Of a stretch of 64,000 bases of DNA, positions 16,730 to 24,860 are shown piece by piece (the first letter of the stretch is position 1; each line of letters starts with the position of its first letter). The stretch covers positions 40,944 through 104,943 of the forward strand of contig JACNJL010000023.1 in NCBI GenBank assembly GCA_014382585.1, in the 5' to 3' direction. Below the pieces are notes generated by a model that did not search any database, was not told the DNA's origin, and was given only the letters and a program-made list of their open reading frames with translations. Made by a program: the position numbers and the translations under genes. This DNA is from Limisphaerales bacterium. GTDB lineage: Bacteria > Verrucomicrobiota > Verrucomicrobiia > Limisphaerales > UBA1100.

Positions 16730-17731
16730 TCACTGCAACTGCACCCGAAGGTTAGGCGAATCAAACACCTTCGGATTCAAAACCATCTTTGGCCGTTGGC
16801 CGTGCATCAAATCCACAATCGCTTCCGCGCAGGCGGCGCTGACTTTGCGGCCGGTCTCATTTGAAAACGCGGCTTGATGCGGCGCGAGTAAAAGATTTTT
16901 TGCTGTGCGAAAAGTATGCTCTTTCGGCAATGGCTCTTCCACAAATGCATCCACCGCTGCCCCCGCGATGCCACCCTCATTCAGCGCCCGCGCCAGCGCG
17001 GCTTCATCGAGTAGCGCACCACGGCCGGTGTTGATGAGATACGCGTCCGGCTTCATCAAATATAATTGCGCTTCGCCAATGAGCCCTTGAGTTTCGGGCG
17101 TAACCGCGGCGTGCAGCGAAACAAAATCACTTTGCGCGAGCAGCGAATCGAGCGGCACAAATTCCACGCCAAATTTTTTGGCGGCCTCATTTGGAACTGG
17201 GTCACACGCCAACACGCGCAAATTAAACCCCGTCGCGCGCCGAGCCACCGCTGTGCCGATGCGACCGCAGCCGATGATGCCCAGCGTTTTGCCGTGCACA
17301 TCGTGCCCCCATTGCGGCGCCCATTCGCCGACGCTCATCGAGGCATGCGCGGTGTGGATGCGCCGAGCGCTACCGAGCAGCAGTGCGAAGGTGTAATCCG
17401 CCACCGCCTCATCGAGCATGCCCGGCGTGGTGGCGATCACGATGCCGTGCGCCGTGGCGGCGTCTACATCAATGCGTTCAAAACCGACTCCCCAACGGGA
17501 AATAATTCGCAATTCAGCCGCCTCCGGACTCGCCAATAATTCAGCCGAAAACTCATCCGGCCCCGCATAAACCGCCTGAATTTGTGGCAATAATTGCTGC
17601 AAATTTTCCGCTGATTGGGCGCAAAAGGGTTCGGCAACAGTGACTTTACAGCCGTTATTACGCATAAAATCAGCAGATTCGGCCCCGATTCCTGAAATTG
17701 TTTCCGGGGTGGCTAAGATATTCCAAGACAT
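16730..17731 (-). CDS. D-2-hydroxyacid dehydrogenase (phosphoglycerate dehydrogenase-like)
   Basis: NAD-dependent D-2-hydroxyacid dehydrogenase of 333 residues. The Rossmann nucleotide motif is GIIGCGRIGTAVARR. The catalytic Arg lies in the SRWGVGFERIDVDAA segment region (the SRxGVGxxxID block), the Glu in the DAFVEEPLP region and the catalytic His in LLLAPHQAAFS. There is no ACT domain, so it is the short SerA/glyoxylate reductase-like form; substrate uncertain. It is divergent from the PerR-type regulator gene: the 120-bp region between them carries the PerR-like box, so it could also respond to peroxide. Confidence 0.85.
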   Translation of the reverse strand: MSWNILATPETISGIGAESADFMRNNGCKVTVAEPFCAQSAENLQQLLPQIQAVYAGPDEFSAELLASPEAAELRIISRWGVGFERIDVDAATAHGIVIATTPGMLDEAVADYTFALLLGSARRIHTAHASMSVGEWAPQWGHDVHGKTLGIIGCGRIGTAVARRATGFNLRVLACDPVPNEAAKKFGVEFVPLDSLLAQSDFVSLHAAVTPETQGLIGEAQLYLMKPDAYLINTGRGALLDEAALARALNEGGIAGAAVDAFVEEPLPKEHTFRTAKNLLLAPHQAAFSNETGRKVSAACAEAIVDLMHGQRPKMVLNPKVFDSPNLRVQLQ

Positions 17732-17782
17732 GGCGTTGGGCGGTAGTGTAGCGGGCGCGGGTGCGGGTGCAAAGGAAGGTTC

Positions 17783-17817
17783 TTGCGAATGCGATTTAGA
17801 ATTATTCTAAATATTGT
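17783..17817 (+). promoter_or_regulatory. Promoter core of perR-suf operon
   Basis: A TTGCGA hexamer (17783-17788) and a TCTAAA hexamer (17806-17811) are separated by 17 bp; TATTGT (17812-17817) is an alternative -10. Either way the palindromic operator 17795-17811 covers the promoter core, consistent with autorepression. Assigned by spacing only. Confidence 0.4.
17795..17811. promoter_or_regulatory. PerR/Fur-type operator (7-1-7 palindrome)
   Basis: TTTAGAATTATTCTAAA is a perfect palindrome around T17803, with a core TTAGAATTATTCTAA that fits the 7-1-7 Fur-superfamily layout and is closest to PerR boxes (TTATAATNATTATAA in Bacillus). It lies 44 bp upstream of the start of a Fur-family gene, the classic autoregulatory position, and upstream of the whole suf operon. 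Confidence 0.78.
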
Positions 17818-17854
17818 TGACGGCGTCCCGCTCATTGTTAAGGCTGGCGGAACC

Positions 17855-18325
17855 ATGAAGGACGTCACCTCGCGCACTGTATTTGTGCCGCCCCGCCGCG
17901 ATCGCGGGGTGGTGAGCCGTTGCATTGTTGAATCCGGCCTTCGGCCTACGGCGCAGCGCGAGGTGGTGTACGGCATATTGCTCGACAAGCTGGATCATCC
18001 GACGGCGGACGAAGTGTTTCTGCACGCCAAACAGGAGAAGCCGGATATTTCGATGGCCACGGTTTATAACTGCCTTGATGCGTTGGTGAAACATCATTTG
18101 GTGAAGCAAGTGCACCTCGATCGTGCGGCTACGCGTTACTGCCCGAATATGCATGAGCACGCGCATTTCCAATGTGAAATGTGTGGCGATATTTCAGATT
18201 TCGAAGGCGCGTCCAAGCCGCGCCAAAGTGGTTTCAAAGTGCCGCGGGGTTTTAAGGTGACGCATTCGGAAGTTTCAATGCGCGGCGTGTGCGCGGATTG
18301 TTCAGGAAAGGAAAAAACGAAATGA
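17855..18325 (+). CDS. Fur-family transcriptional regulator, PerR type
   Basis: DNA-binding metalloregulator of 156 residues. The winged-helix part includes [27 protein letters not shown] and [19 protein letters not shown]. The metal domain has the His-rich segment (MHEHAHFQC) and two CxxC pairs (CEMCG and CADC) for a structural zinc. In CGDISDF, the residue aligned to the PerR/Fur discriminating position is Asp, as in Bacillus PerR (Asp104), rather than the Glu usual in Fur, pointing to peroxide sensing with Fe(II). The ATG at 17855 is chosen because longer frames run through the operator. Its TGA overlaps the sufB ATG by 4 nt, so regulator and Fe-S genes are one transcript. Confidence 0.87.
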   Translation: MKDVTSRTVFVPPRRDRGVVSRCIVESGLRPTAQREVVYGILLDKLDHPTADEVFLHAKQEKPDISMATVYNCLDALVKHHLVKQVHLDRAATRYCPNMHEHAHFQCEMCGDISDFEGASKPRQSGFKVPRGFKVTHSEVSMRGVCADCSGKEKTK

Positions 18326-19773
18326 GCGCGGACACCGAAACCATCGATCGCTTTGTGGCGCAGGAATATAAGTGGGGTTTCTATACCGACATCGAAACCG
18401 ACACGCTGCCGCCGGGCCTCAACGAAGATGTGGTGCGCCATATTTCCGCCAAGAAAAATGAGCCGGAGTGGCTGCTCGATTGGCGGCTGAAAGCCTTCCG
18501 CCATTGGCAGACGATGGAAGAGCCGCACTGGCCGCAGGTGAAGTATGCCCCGATTGATTATCAGGCCGTGAGCTACTACTCCGCCCCGGGCGCGAAGGAT
18601 AAGGATCGCCCCAAGAGCCTCGACGAAGTGGATCCCAAGCTGCTGGAGACTTACGACAAACTCGGCGTGCCCTTGCACGAGCGCGAGCGGTTGGCAGGTG
18701 TGGCGGTGGATGCGGTGTTTGACAGCGTCTCCGTTGGCACCACGCACAAAGAGGAACTGGCCAAGCACGGGGTGATTTTTTGTTCGTTCTCCGAGGCGGT
18801 GCAGGAGCACCCGGAGCTGATCAAAAAATATCTCGGCACGGTGGTGCCGTACACGGACAACTTTTTTGCCACACTCAACTCCGCGGTGTTTAGCGATGGC
18901 TCGTTTGTTTATATCCCCAAAGGTGTTCGGTGTCCGCTGGAACTGAGCACGTATTTCAGAATCAACGCCGCCGAGACCGGGCAGTTTGAGCGCACGCTGA
19001 TCGTTGCCGATGAGGGCAGTCACGTGAGTTATCTCGAGGGCTGCACAGCGCCAATGCGCGATGAAAATCAACTGCATGCGGCGGTGGTGGAACTCGTTGC
19101 GCTCGGTGATGCAGAGATTAAATATTCCACCGTACAAAACTGGTACCCCGGCGATGAAGACGGTAACGGCGGTATTTATAATTTTGTCACCAAGCGCGGT
19201 ATCTGCAAAGGCGCACGCTCGAAGATTTGTTGGACGCAAGTGGAGACCGGCTCGGCGATCACGTGGAAATATCCGAGCGTGATTTTACGGGGCGACGATT
19301 CGGTTGGCGAATTCTACTCCGTGGCCCTCGCCAACCTCGCACAACAGGCGGACACCGGCACCAAGATGATTCATCTCGGCAAGAACACTCGCAGCACCGT
19401 TATCAGCAAAGGTATCTCTGCCGGCAAAGGGCAAAATAGCTATCGCGGCCTCGTGCAAATGGGCAAGAATGCCACGAACGCCCGCAACTATACGCAGTGT
19501 GATTCGTTACTCATCGGCAGCCGTTGCGGCGCGCATACCTTCCCGTATATTGAAGTAAAAAACCCATCGGCCCAAGTCGAGCACGAGGCCACCACTTCAA
19601 AGATTGGCGAGGACCAGATTTTTTACTGCAACGCCCGCGGCATCGAAACGCAGGACGCGGTAAATATGATCGTGAATGGTTTTTGCAAAGAAGTCTTCCG
19701 CGAACTCCCAATGGAATTCGCGATGGAAGCGCAGGCGCTGATGGACGTGAGTCTCGAAGGCAGCGTGGGATAG
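18322..19773 (+). CDS. sufB: Fe-S cluster assembly protein SufB
   Basis: Core scaffold subunit of the SufBC2D complex, on which Fe-S clusters are built in the cytosol. The 483-residue product matches the family length. Diagnostic stretches include [77 protein letters not shown] and the C-terminal [21 protein letters not shown]. The ATG at 18322 overlaps the regulator stop (ATGA); longer frames begin inside the regulator gene. It is followed 9 nt later by sufC. Confidence 0.96.
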   Translation: MSADTETIDRFVAQEYKWGFYTDIETDTLPPGLNEDVVRHISAKKNEPEWLLDWRLKAFRHWQTMEEPHWPQVKYAPIDYQAVSYYSAPGAKDKDRPKSLDEVDPKLLETYDKLGVPLHERERLAGVAVDAVFDSVSVGTTHKEELAKHGVIFCSFSEAVQEHPELIKKYLGTVVPYTDNFFATLNSAVFSDGSFVYIPKGVRCPLELSTYFRINAAETGQFERTLIVADEGSHVSYLEGCTAPMRDENQLHAAVVELVALGDAEIKYSTVQNWYPGDEDGNGGIYNFVTKRGICKGARSKICWTQVETGSAITWKYPSVILRGDDSVGEFYSVALANLAQQADTGTKMIHLGKNTRSTVISKGISAGKGQNSYRGLVQMGKNATNARNYTQCDSLLIGSRCGAHTFPYIEVKNPSAQVEHEATTSKIGEDQIFYCNARGIETQDAVNMIVNGFCKEVFRELPMEFAMEAQALMDVSLEGSVG

Positions 19774-19782
19774 GAATTTACA

Positions 19783-20541
19783 ATGTTGGAAATCAAAAAT
19801 TTGAAGGCCGGCGTGGACGGCAGGGAGATTCTCAAGGGGATCGATTTGTCCATCAACGCCGGCGAAGTGCACGCGATTATGGGCCCCAATGGCAGCGGCA
19901 AGAGCACGCTGGCACAGGTGTTGGCGGGCCGCGAGGCGTTCGATGTGAACGCAGGATCGGTGACGTACAACGGGCAGGACTTGCTCGAACTCGCGCCAGA
20001 GGTGCGCGTGCGGGAAGGATTTTTTCTGGCGTTCCAGTATCCCGTGGAAATTCCCGGCGTGAACACGACTTATTTTTTGCGCGCGGCGGTGAATGCCGTG
20101 CGTGAGCATCACGGGAAGGCAGCGCTCAATGCGGTGGATTTCCTGAAGCTGATGCGCGAGAAAATTCAACTGCTGCAACTTGACGAATCGTTGCTCAAAC
20201 GTTCCGTGAACGAAGGTTTTTCCGGCGGCGAAAAGAAGCGAGCGGAGATTTTACAAATGGCGTTGCTTAATCCGACGATGGCTGTTCTGGATGAAACGGA
20301 TTCCGGTTTGGACATCGACGCGCTGAAAATCGTTGCCAATGGCGTTAATCAACTGAAGCGGGCCGACAACGCGCAATTGGTCATCACGCACTACCAGCGT
20401 TTGCTCGATTATATTGTGCCCGATTTTGTGCATGTGCTGTACGCCGGCCGCATCGTGAAATCCGGAGGCAAAGAATTGGCACACGAGCTTGAGGAAAAAG
20501 GTTACGACTGGATCACCAACGGAGAACTCCAAACCGCCTAA
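19783..20541 (+). CDS. sufC: Fe-S cluster assembly ATPase SufC
   Basis: ABC-type ATPase of the SufBC2D scaffold, 252 residues. Walker A is GPNGSGKST, the signature is FSGGEKKR (the SufC form), Walker B is MAVLDETDSGLD with the SufC-specific ETDSGLDIDAL, and the H-loop is VITHYQR. It powers conformational change of SufB/SufD during cluster assembly. It lies 9 nt after sufB; its TAA overlaps the sufD ATG by 1 nt (TAATG). Confidence 0.97.
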   Translation: MLEIKNLKAGVDGREILKGIDLSINAGEVHAIMGPNGSGKSTLAQVLAGREAFDVNAGSVTYNGQDLLELAPEVRVREGFFLAFQYPVEIPGVNTTYFLRAAVNAVREHHGKAALNAVDFLKLMREKIQLLQLDESLLKRSVNEGFSGGEKKRAEILQMALLNPTMAVLDETDSGLDIDALKIVANGVNQLKRADNAQLVITHYQRLLDYIVPDFVHVLYAGRIVKSGGKELAHELEEKGYDWITNGELQTA

Positions 20542-21782
20542 TGGTTGCTCCCGCTAACAATGCTGTAGATCGACTCCTCGCCGCTCTGCCGATGCGGGGC
20601 GAAGGTGGCGCGCGCTTTGCGGAACTGGGTTTCCCCACCACGCGCGATGAGGATTGGCGATTCACCAGCGTCGCGCCGATTGCGGAACTGGATTTCACTG
20701 TCGCCGAGTCCGATGCAGCGGCGAATTTGGGGGGTTGTGTGTTTTCGGAAATTGACGGCCCGCAGTTGGTGTTCGTGAACGGCCTTTTTTCTGGCAAACT
20801 TTCTCGCGTAGGCGAATTGCCGGCGGGCGTAGAGGTTGGCAACGTCGGCGACGTCGCCGCCGAGGATTTGGAGTCTGCCGAGGGCGAAGGTGCGTTTGGC
20901 GCATTAAATGCCGCGAGCTATTCGGACGGTGCGATTGTGCGTGTGGCGGATGATGTGAGTTTCGGGACGCCCATTCGTATTTATTACTTGAGCACCGGCA
21001 GTGATGGGGCAACGTCGAATATCAGAAATCACTTCACATTCGGCGCAAACAGCAAAGCGACTATCCTTGAAAGCTGGACGAGCGCGTCTGCCGCGGATGC
21101 CGCGTATTTTAACAACGTCGTCACCAAACTTTCCGCGGGCGATAATGCGCAGGTGGAGCACGTGAAGTTTCAGAATGAAAGTCCGGCCGCGTTTCACGTA
21201 GCCGGCTTGCGCGCCTCGATGGGGCGCGACAGCCGCGTGGCGCATCACTCCATCGCGCTCGGCGGCCGCATCGCACGTAACAACATCCGCGCGCGGCTCG
21301 ACGGCACCGGCATCGAGGCATTGCTGAACGGTTTATATCTGCCGTGCGGCAAACAGCTCATCGATCATCATATGGTGGTCGATCATCTTCAGCCACATTG
21401 CGACAGCCACGAATATTTTAATGGCATTCTCGATGACCACGCGCGTGCGGTGTTCCACGGGCGCATTCACGTGCACAAAGGTGCGGATAAAACGGACGCG
21501 AAGCAGACGAATAAAAATCTTTTACTCTCCGATAACGCGACGGTGAACACGAAACCGCAACTGGAAATTTACGCCGATGACGTGAAGTGCACGCACGGCG
21601 CAACGATTGGCCAAATGAATGCCGAACAAATTTTTTATCTGCGCGCCCGCGGGTTAGATGAGGAGTCCGCGCGCCGCATGATTATGCACGCTTTCGCAGG
21701 CGAAATCATTGCGCGCATCGGATGCACGCCGGCGCGTGAGGAGCTGGATGGGTTGGTGTGGGATCGATTGGAAGATAAATGA
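20541..21782 (+). CDS. sufD: Fe-S cluster assembly protein SufD
   Basis: SufB paralogue and third subunit of SufBC2D, 413 residues. N-terminal GFPTTRDEDWRFTSVAPI is the usual SufD opening; the C-terminal beta-helix includes LLSDNATVNTKPQLEIYADDVKCTHGATIG and FYLRARGLDEESARRMIMHAFA, with the conserved KCTHG-region Cys and His that help form the nascent cluster site at the SufB-SufD interface. Start overlaps the sufC stop; stop overlaps the sufE start (ATGA). Confidence 0.95.
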   Translation: MVAPANNAVDRLLAALPMRGEGGARFAELGFPTTRDEDWRFTSVAPIAELDFTVAESDAAANLGGCVFSEIDGPQLVFVNGLFSGKLSRVGELPAGVEVGNVGDVAAEDLESAEGEGAFGALNAASYSDGAIVRVADDVSFGTPIRIYYLSTGSDGATSNIRNHFTFGANSKATILESWTSASAADAAYFNNVVTKLSAGDNAQVEHVKFQNESPAAFHVAGLRASMGRDSRVAHHSIALGGRIARNNIRARLDGTGIEALLNGLYLPCGKQLIDHHMVVDHLQPHCDSHEYFNGILDDHARAVFHGRIHVHKGADKTDAKQTNKNLLLSDNATVNTKPQLEIYADDVKCTHGATIGQMNAEQIFYLRARGLDEESARRMIMHAFAGEIIARIGCTPAREELDGLVWDRLEDK

Positions 21783-22213
21783 CTGCCGCGTTGAACAGCA
21801 TTGATGAATTGGCCGACAACTTTGAGTTGCTCGGTGATTGGGAATCGCGCTTCGGTTATCTCATCGACCTTGGCAAAGAATTGCCGCCCATGGGGGAGGC
21901 AGACAAATGTGATGCCAATCGCGTGCACGGTTGCCAGGCGCAGGTATGGATGAAGCTGCTGCCCGAAGCGGATAACCGCATCACCATCATGGCCGACAGC
22001 GATGCATTTATTGTGAAAGGACTCATCGCAGTATTACTCACCATTTATTCCGGCAAAACCGCGCAGGAGATTTTGGATGCCGATGGTGAGGCGCAGCTTG
22101 ATCGATTGCAGTTGGCGGCGCACCTTAGCCCCACGCGAAAAAACGGATTATTCGCGATGGTGCAGCGCGTGCAAGAACTCGCCCAAGCCATTCAAATGGA
22201 GGCCGCGCAATGA
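21779..22213 (+). CDS. sufE: Cysteine desulfuration protein SufE
   Basis: Sulfur-acceptor partner of SufS, 144 residues. The protein opens with a DELADNFELLGDWESRFGYLIDLG segment and contains the VHGCQAQVWM motif with the persulfide-accepting Cys, followed by DSDAFIVKGLIAVLLTIYSGKTAQEIL, all typical of SufE. It passes sulfur from SufS to the SufBCD scaffold. Start and stop both overlap neighbouring genes by 4 nt, consistent with coupled translation. Confidence 0.95.
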   Translation: MTAALNSIDELADNFELLGDWESRFGYLIDLGKELPPMGEADKCDANRVHGCQAQVWMKLLPEADNRITIMADSDAFIVKGLIAVLLTIYSGKTAQEILDADGEAQLDRLQLAAHLSPTRKNGLFAMVQRVQELAQAIQMEAAQ

Positions 22214-22764
22214 TGACCGCCGGCGAACAAGTGGCTGTTGAGCGCGATGTGGAAGCATCAGTGGTTCCCTCTGGCACACGCGTAACGCTTGAGAAAGGCG
22301 AGACCGCCACGCTCACACAATCGCTTGGCGGCACGTTTACGGTGGTGGTGAACGGCAACATGTTTCGCATCGATGGCAAAGACGCCGATGCCATCGGGCA
22401 AGAAATTCAGCTCACACCCGCAGAGCAAGCCGGCAAAGCCGAGACAGCCGAAGATTTGGAAAAGCAGGTTTGGGAGCAGATGAAAACCTGTTACGATCCG
22501 GAGATCCCCGTGAACATTGTGGACCTCGGATTGATTTACGATTGCCATCTTGAAGATCTCAAAAATGGTAGTCACAAAGCGAGCGTGAAAATGACGCTCA
22601 CCGCGCCCGGCTGCGGAATGGGCCCGACCATTCAGGCCGATGTGGAAAACAAAATTCTTTGTGTGGAAACCGTCGATGAAGTGGACGTGGAACTCGTGTG
22701 GGAACCGCAATGGACCCGCGAGATGATGACCGAAGCCGCGCGGCTCGAGCTGGGGATGATGTGA
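22210..22764 (+). CDS. sufT: Fe-S cluster assembly protein SufT (DUF59/MIP18)
   Basis: Cluster-maturation factor of the MIP18/PaaD-like family, 184 residues. The C-terminal DUF59 domain shows CYDPEIPVNIVDLGLIY and the APGCGMG segment with the conserved reactive Cys. The N-terminal ~75 residues (VPSGTRVTLEKGETATLTQSLGGTFTVVV) form the extension characteristic of SufT proteins as opposed to plain MIP18. SufT in Firmicutes helps mature lipoyl synthase and aconitase under heavy Fe-S demand. The start overlaps sufE (a second ATG at 22213 is possible); the TGA overlaps the Rieske gene start. Confidence 0.92.
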   Translation: MMTAGEQVAVERDVEASVVPSGTRVTLEKGETATLTQSLGGTFTVVVNGNMFRIDGKDADAIGQEIQLTPAEQAGKAETAEDLEKQVWEQMKTCYDPEIPVNIVDLGLIYDCHLEDLKNGSHKASVKMTLTAPGCGMGPTIQADVENKILCVETVDEVDVELVWEPQWTREMMTEAARLELGMM

Positions 22765-23075
22765 TGAGCGCCATCACCGCCATTGCCAGCGTGGACGAAA
22801 TCGCCGAGGGCAAGGGCAAGGCTTTCGATGTTGGCGAAAAACGCATCGCGGTTTTCAATGTGGCCGGAAAATTCCACGCCATCGACGATGAATGTCCGCA
22901 CGCGGGGGCATCGCTCGCCGAAGGCTATTTGGAAAACGGCAACATCGGCTGCCCGTGGCACTACGCGGAATTCGAACTGGCCACGGGTAAACACTTGCAC
23001 GCCCCCGCAACGTGCGGCGTGGCGGTTTATCCGGTGCAAATCGAGGAGGGCCAAATCAAAGTGGAGATCGAATGA
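22764..23075 (+). CDS. Rieske-type 2Fe-2S ferredoxin
   Basis: Small soluble Rieske protein of 103 residues. The two ligand pairs are CPH (C44, H46) and CPWH (C63, H66), with 16 residues between H46 and C63, the spacing of NirD/bacterial Rieske ferredoxins. It has no transmembrane or signal segment, so it is cytosolic. The ATG at 22764 overlaps the sufT TGA (TGATG), and its stop overlaps sufS (ATGA). It may be an electron donor for cluster assembly or a first recipient of clusters; the role inside suf operons is not established to my knowledge. Confidence 0.92.
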   Translation: MSAITAIASVDEIAEGKGKAFDVGEKRIAVFNVAGKFHAIDDECPHAGASLAEGYLENGNIGCPWHYAEFELATGKHLHAPATCGVAVYPVQIEEGQIKVEIE

Positions 23076-24292
23076 GCGCAATTTCCTCCGATATTCGCGA
23101 TGACTTCCCCGCACTCGCACAGGAAATCAACGGCCATCCGCTCGTTTATTTTGACAACGCCGCCACCACCCAAAAGCCCCGCGCGGTGCTGGATGCGATT
23201 CAGCACTATTACGAGCACGACAACGCGAACGTCCATCGCGGTGTTCATGAGTTAAGCAATCGCGCCACCGCTACTTATGAGGACGCGCGTGAACGCGTGG
23301 CGCAATTCATCAACGCGCCTTCGGCAAATGACATTATTTTCACACGCGGCACCACCGAAGCCATCAACCTCGTCGCCGCCACTTGGGGCGCGGCCAATCT
23401 TGGTGCGGGCGATGTGATATTGCTCACCGAACTCGAGCACCACAGCAACCTCGTCCCGTGGCAACTGCTCGCCGAACGCACCGGCGCGCGGCTGCGGTTC
23501 ATCCCCGTCACCGGCGACGAAGGCACGCTCGATCTCAGCGACCTCGACAACCTGATTGAAGGCGCAAAACTGCTTTCGCTCACCCACATTTCCAATGCGC
23601 TCGGCACCCTCAATCCCGTGGCAGAAATTTGTGCCAGCGCCAAGGCGTCGGGCGTGGTGACACTGGTGGATGCCGCCCAAAGCGCAGGCCATATGCCGCT
23701 GGACGTGCAGGCTATCGGTTGTGATTTCCTTGCGATGTCCGGCCACAAAATGTGCGGCCCCACTGGCATTGGCGCTTTGTACGCGCGTGCGGAGTTGCAG
23801 GAAACGATGCCGCCCTATCAGGGCGGCGGCGAAATGATTTCCAAAGTCGGTTTTCACGAATCCGAATTCAACGTGCCTCCGCACAAATTCGAGGCCGGCA
23901 CGCCCAACGTCGCCGGCGTTGCAGGGCTCCACGCGGCACTCGATTACCTCGCCGCCATCGGCCTCGAAGCCATCCACGCGCACGATTCTGATTTGGCCCA
24001 ATACGCCAAGGAACGGCTAAGTGAATTTGAGGGCATCCGCATTTTTGGGCCAACGGCGGAACGTGGTGGTTTGGTGAGTTTTGTTTTCGAGAACGTGCAC
24101 GCGTTAGATCTCGCCACCCTCGCCGATCAGCAAGGCGTGGCCATTCGCATCGGCCATCACTGCACACAGCCACTGCACGAAAAGCTCGGGGTCCCTGCCA
24201 CAGCCCGCGCTAGTTTTTATTTTTACAACACACGAAGCGAAGTGAATCGCTTCATTGAAGTGCTGCAAAAAGTCATTAAACTGTTAAAATAA
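23072..24292 (+). CDS. sufS: Cysteine desulfurase SufS
   Basis: PLP-dependent class II cysteine desulfurase of 406 residues that removes sulfur from cysteine and hands it to SufE. The N-terminal PLVYFDNAATTQKPRAV and VHRGVHELSNRAT are SufS/CsdA-typical. The PLP Lys lies in SGHKMCGPTGIGALY and the catalytic persulfide Cys in RIGHHCTQPLHEKL. The ATG at 23072 overlaps the Rieske stop by 4 nt; longer forms extend into that gene. Followed 4 nt later by the rhodanese-like gene. Confidence 0.96.
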   Translation: MSAISSDIRDDFPALAQEINGHPLVYFDNAATTQKPRAVLDAIQHYYEHDNANVHRGVHELSNRATATYEDARERVAQFINAPSANDIIFTRGTTEAINLVAATWGAANLGAGDVILLTELEHHSNLVPWQLLAERTGARLRFIPVTGDEGTLDLSDLDNLIEGAKLLSLTHISNALGTLNPVAEICASAKASGVVTLVDAAQSAGHMPLDVQAIGCDFLAMSGHKMCGPTGIGALYARAELQETMPPYQGGGEMISKVGFHESEFNVPPHKFEAGTPNVAGVAGLHAALDYLAAIGLEAIHAHDSDLAQYAKERLSEFEGIRIFGPTAERGGLVSFVFENVHALDLATLADQQGVAIRIGHHCTQPLHEKLGVPATARASFYFYNTRSEVNRFIEVLQKVIKLLK

Positions 24293-24296
24293 ATCT

Positions 24297-24845
24297 ATGA
24301 GCACGACAATAGACATTACAGCTGACTCCGCGATGGAGGCGGTGCTGACGGTTTTTCCGGGGGCGCGGCGGGCTTTGTTTCGGAAGTATCATATCGGCGG
24401 CTGTTCGAGTTGTGGGTTTAAGATGGACGAAACATTGGGTGGCGTTTGCGAGCGGAATAATGCGCTCGATGTCATCGAAGTGTTGGCGGAAATTCAATCG
24501 AGCCACGCGGCGGATCAGAAAATTTTGGTGGAGCCGAATGCGCTGAAGGAAGAGTTGGCGGTCACGCCGGATTTGAAATTGCTGGACGTGCGCTCTCTGG
24601 AGGAATTCGACGCGGCACGCATCGATGGGGCTACGCATATGACGCGCGATTTGATGCAGGAAATTATGGGCAAATGGGATCCGGAAACGCCGTTTGTCAT
24701 CATCGATCATCAAGGCCAGCAGGGGTTGGATGCGGCGGCGTATTATTTGGGGCACGGATTGAAGAACGTGCGGTGCTTACGCGGGGGCATTGATGCGTGG
24801 AGTTTGGAGGTGGATGAATTGGTGCCGCGTTACGAATTTTCATAA
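24297..24845 (+). CDS. Rhodanese-like protein with N-terminal CxxC domain
   Basis: Two-part protein of 182 residues. The first ~60 residues form a small cysteine domain (GGCSSCGF, C36/C39, plus C51) similar to DUF1858/ScdA_N-type helices. Residues ~78-180 form a rhodanese fold (KLLDVRSLEEFDAARIDGATHM ... LRGGIDAW). At the position of the catalytic Cys the sequence reads VIIDHQGQQG, with Asp137 in place of Cys, so sulfurtransferase activity by the normal mechanism is unlikely. Sitting 4 nt after sufS, it could use the CxxC region for sulfur or cluster handling, or be a structural partner. Confidence 0.82.
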   Translation: MSTTIDITADSAMEAVLTVFPGARRALFRKYHIGGCSSCGFKMDETLGGVCERNNALDVIEVLAEIQSSHAADQKILVEPNALKEELAVTPDLKLLDVRSLEEFDAARIDGATHMTRDLMQEIMGKWDPETPFVIIDHQGQQGLDAAAYYLGHGLKNVRCLRGGIDAWSLEVDELVPRYEFS

Positions 24846-24860
24846 CTTATTACGATCATT

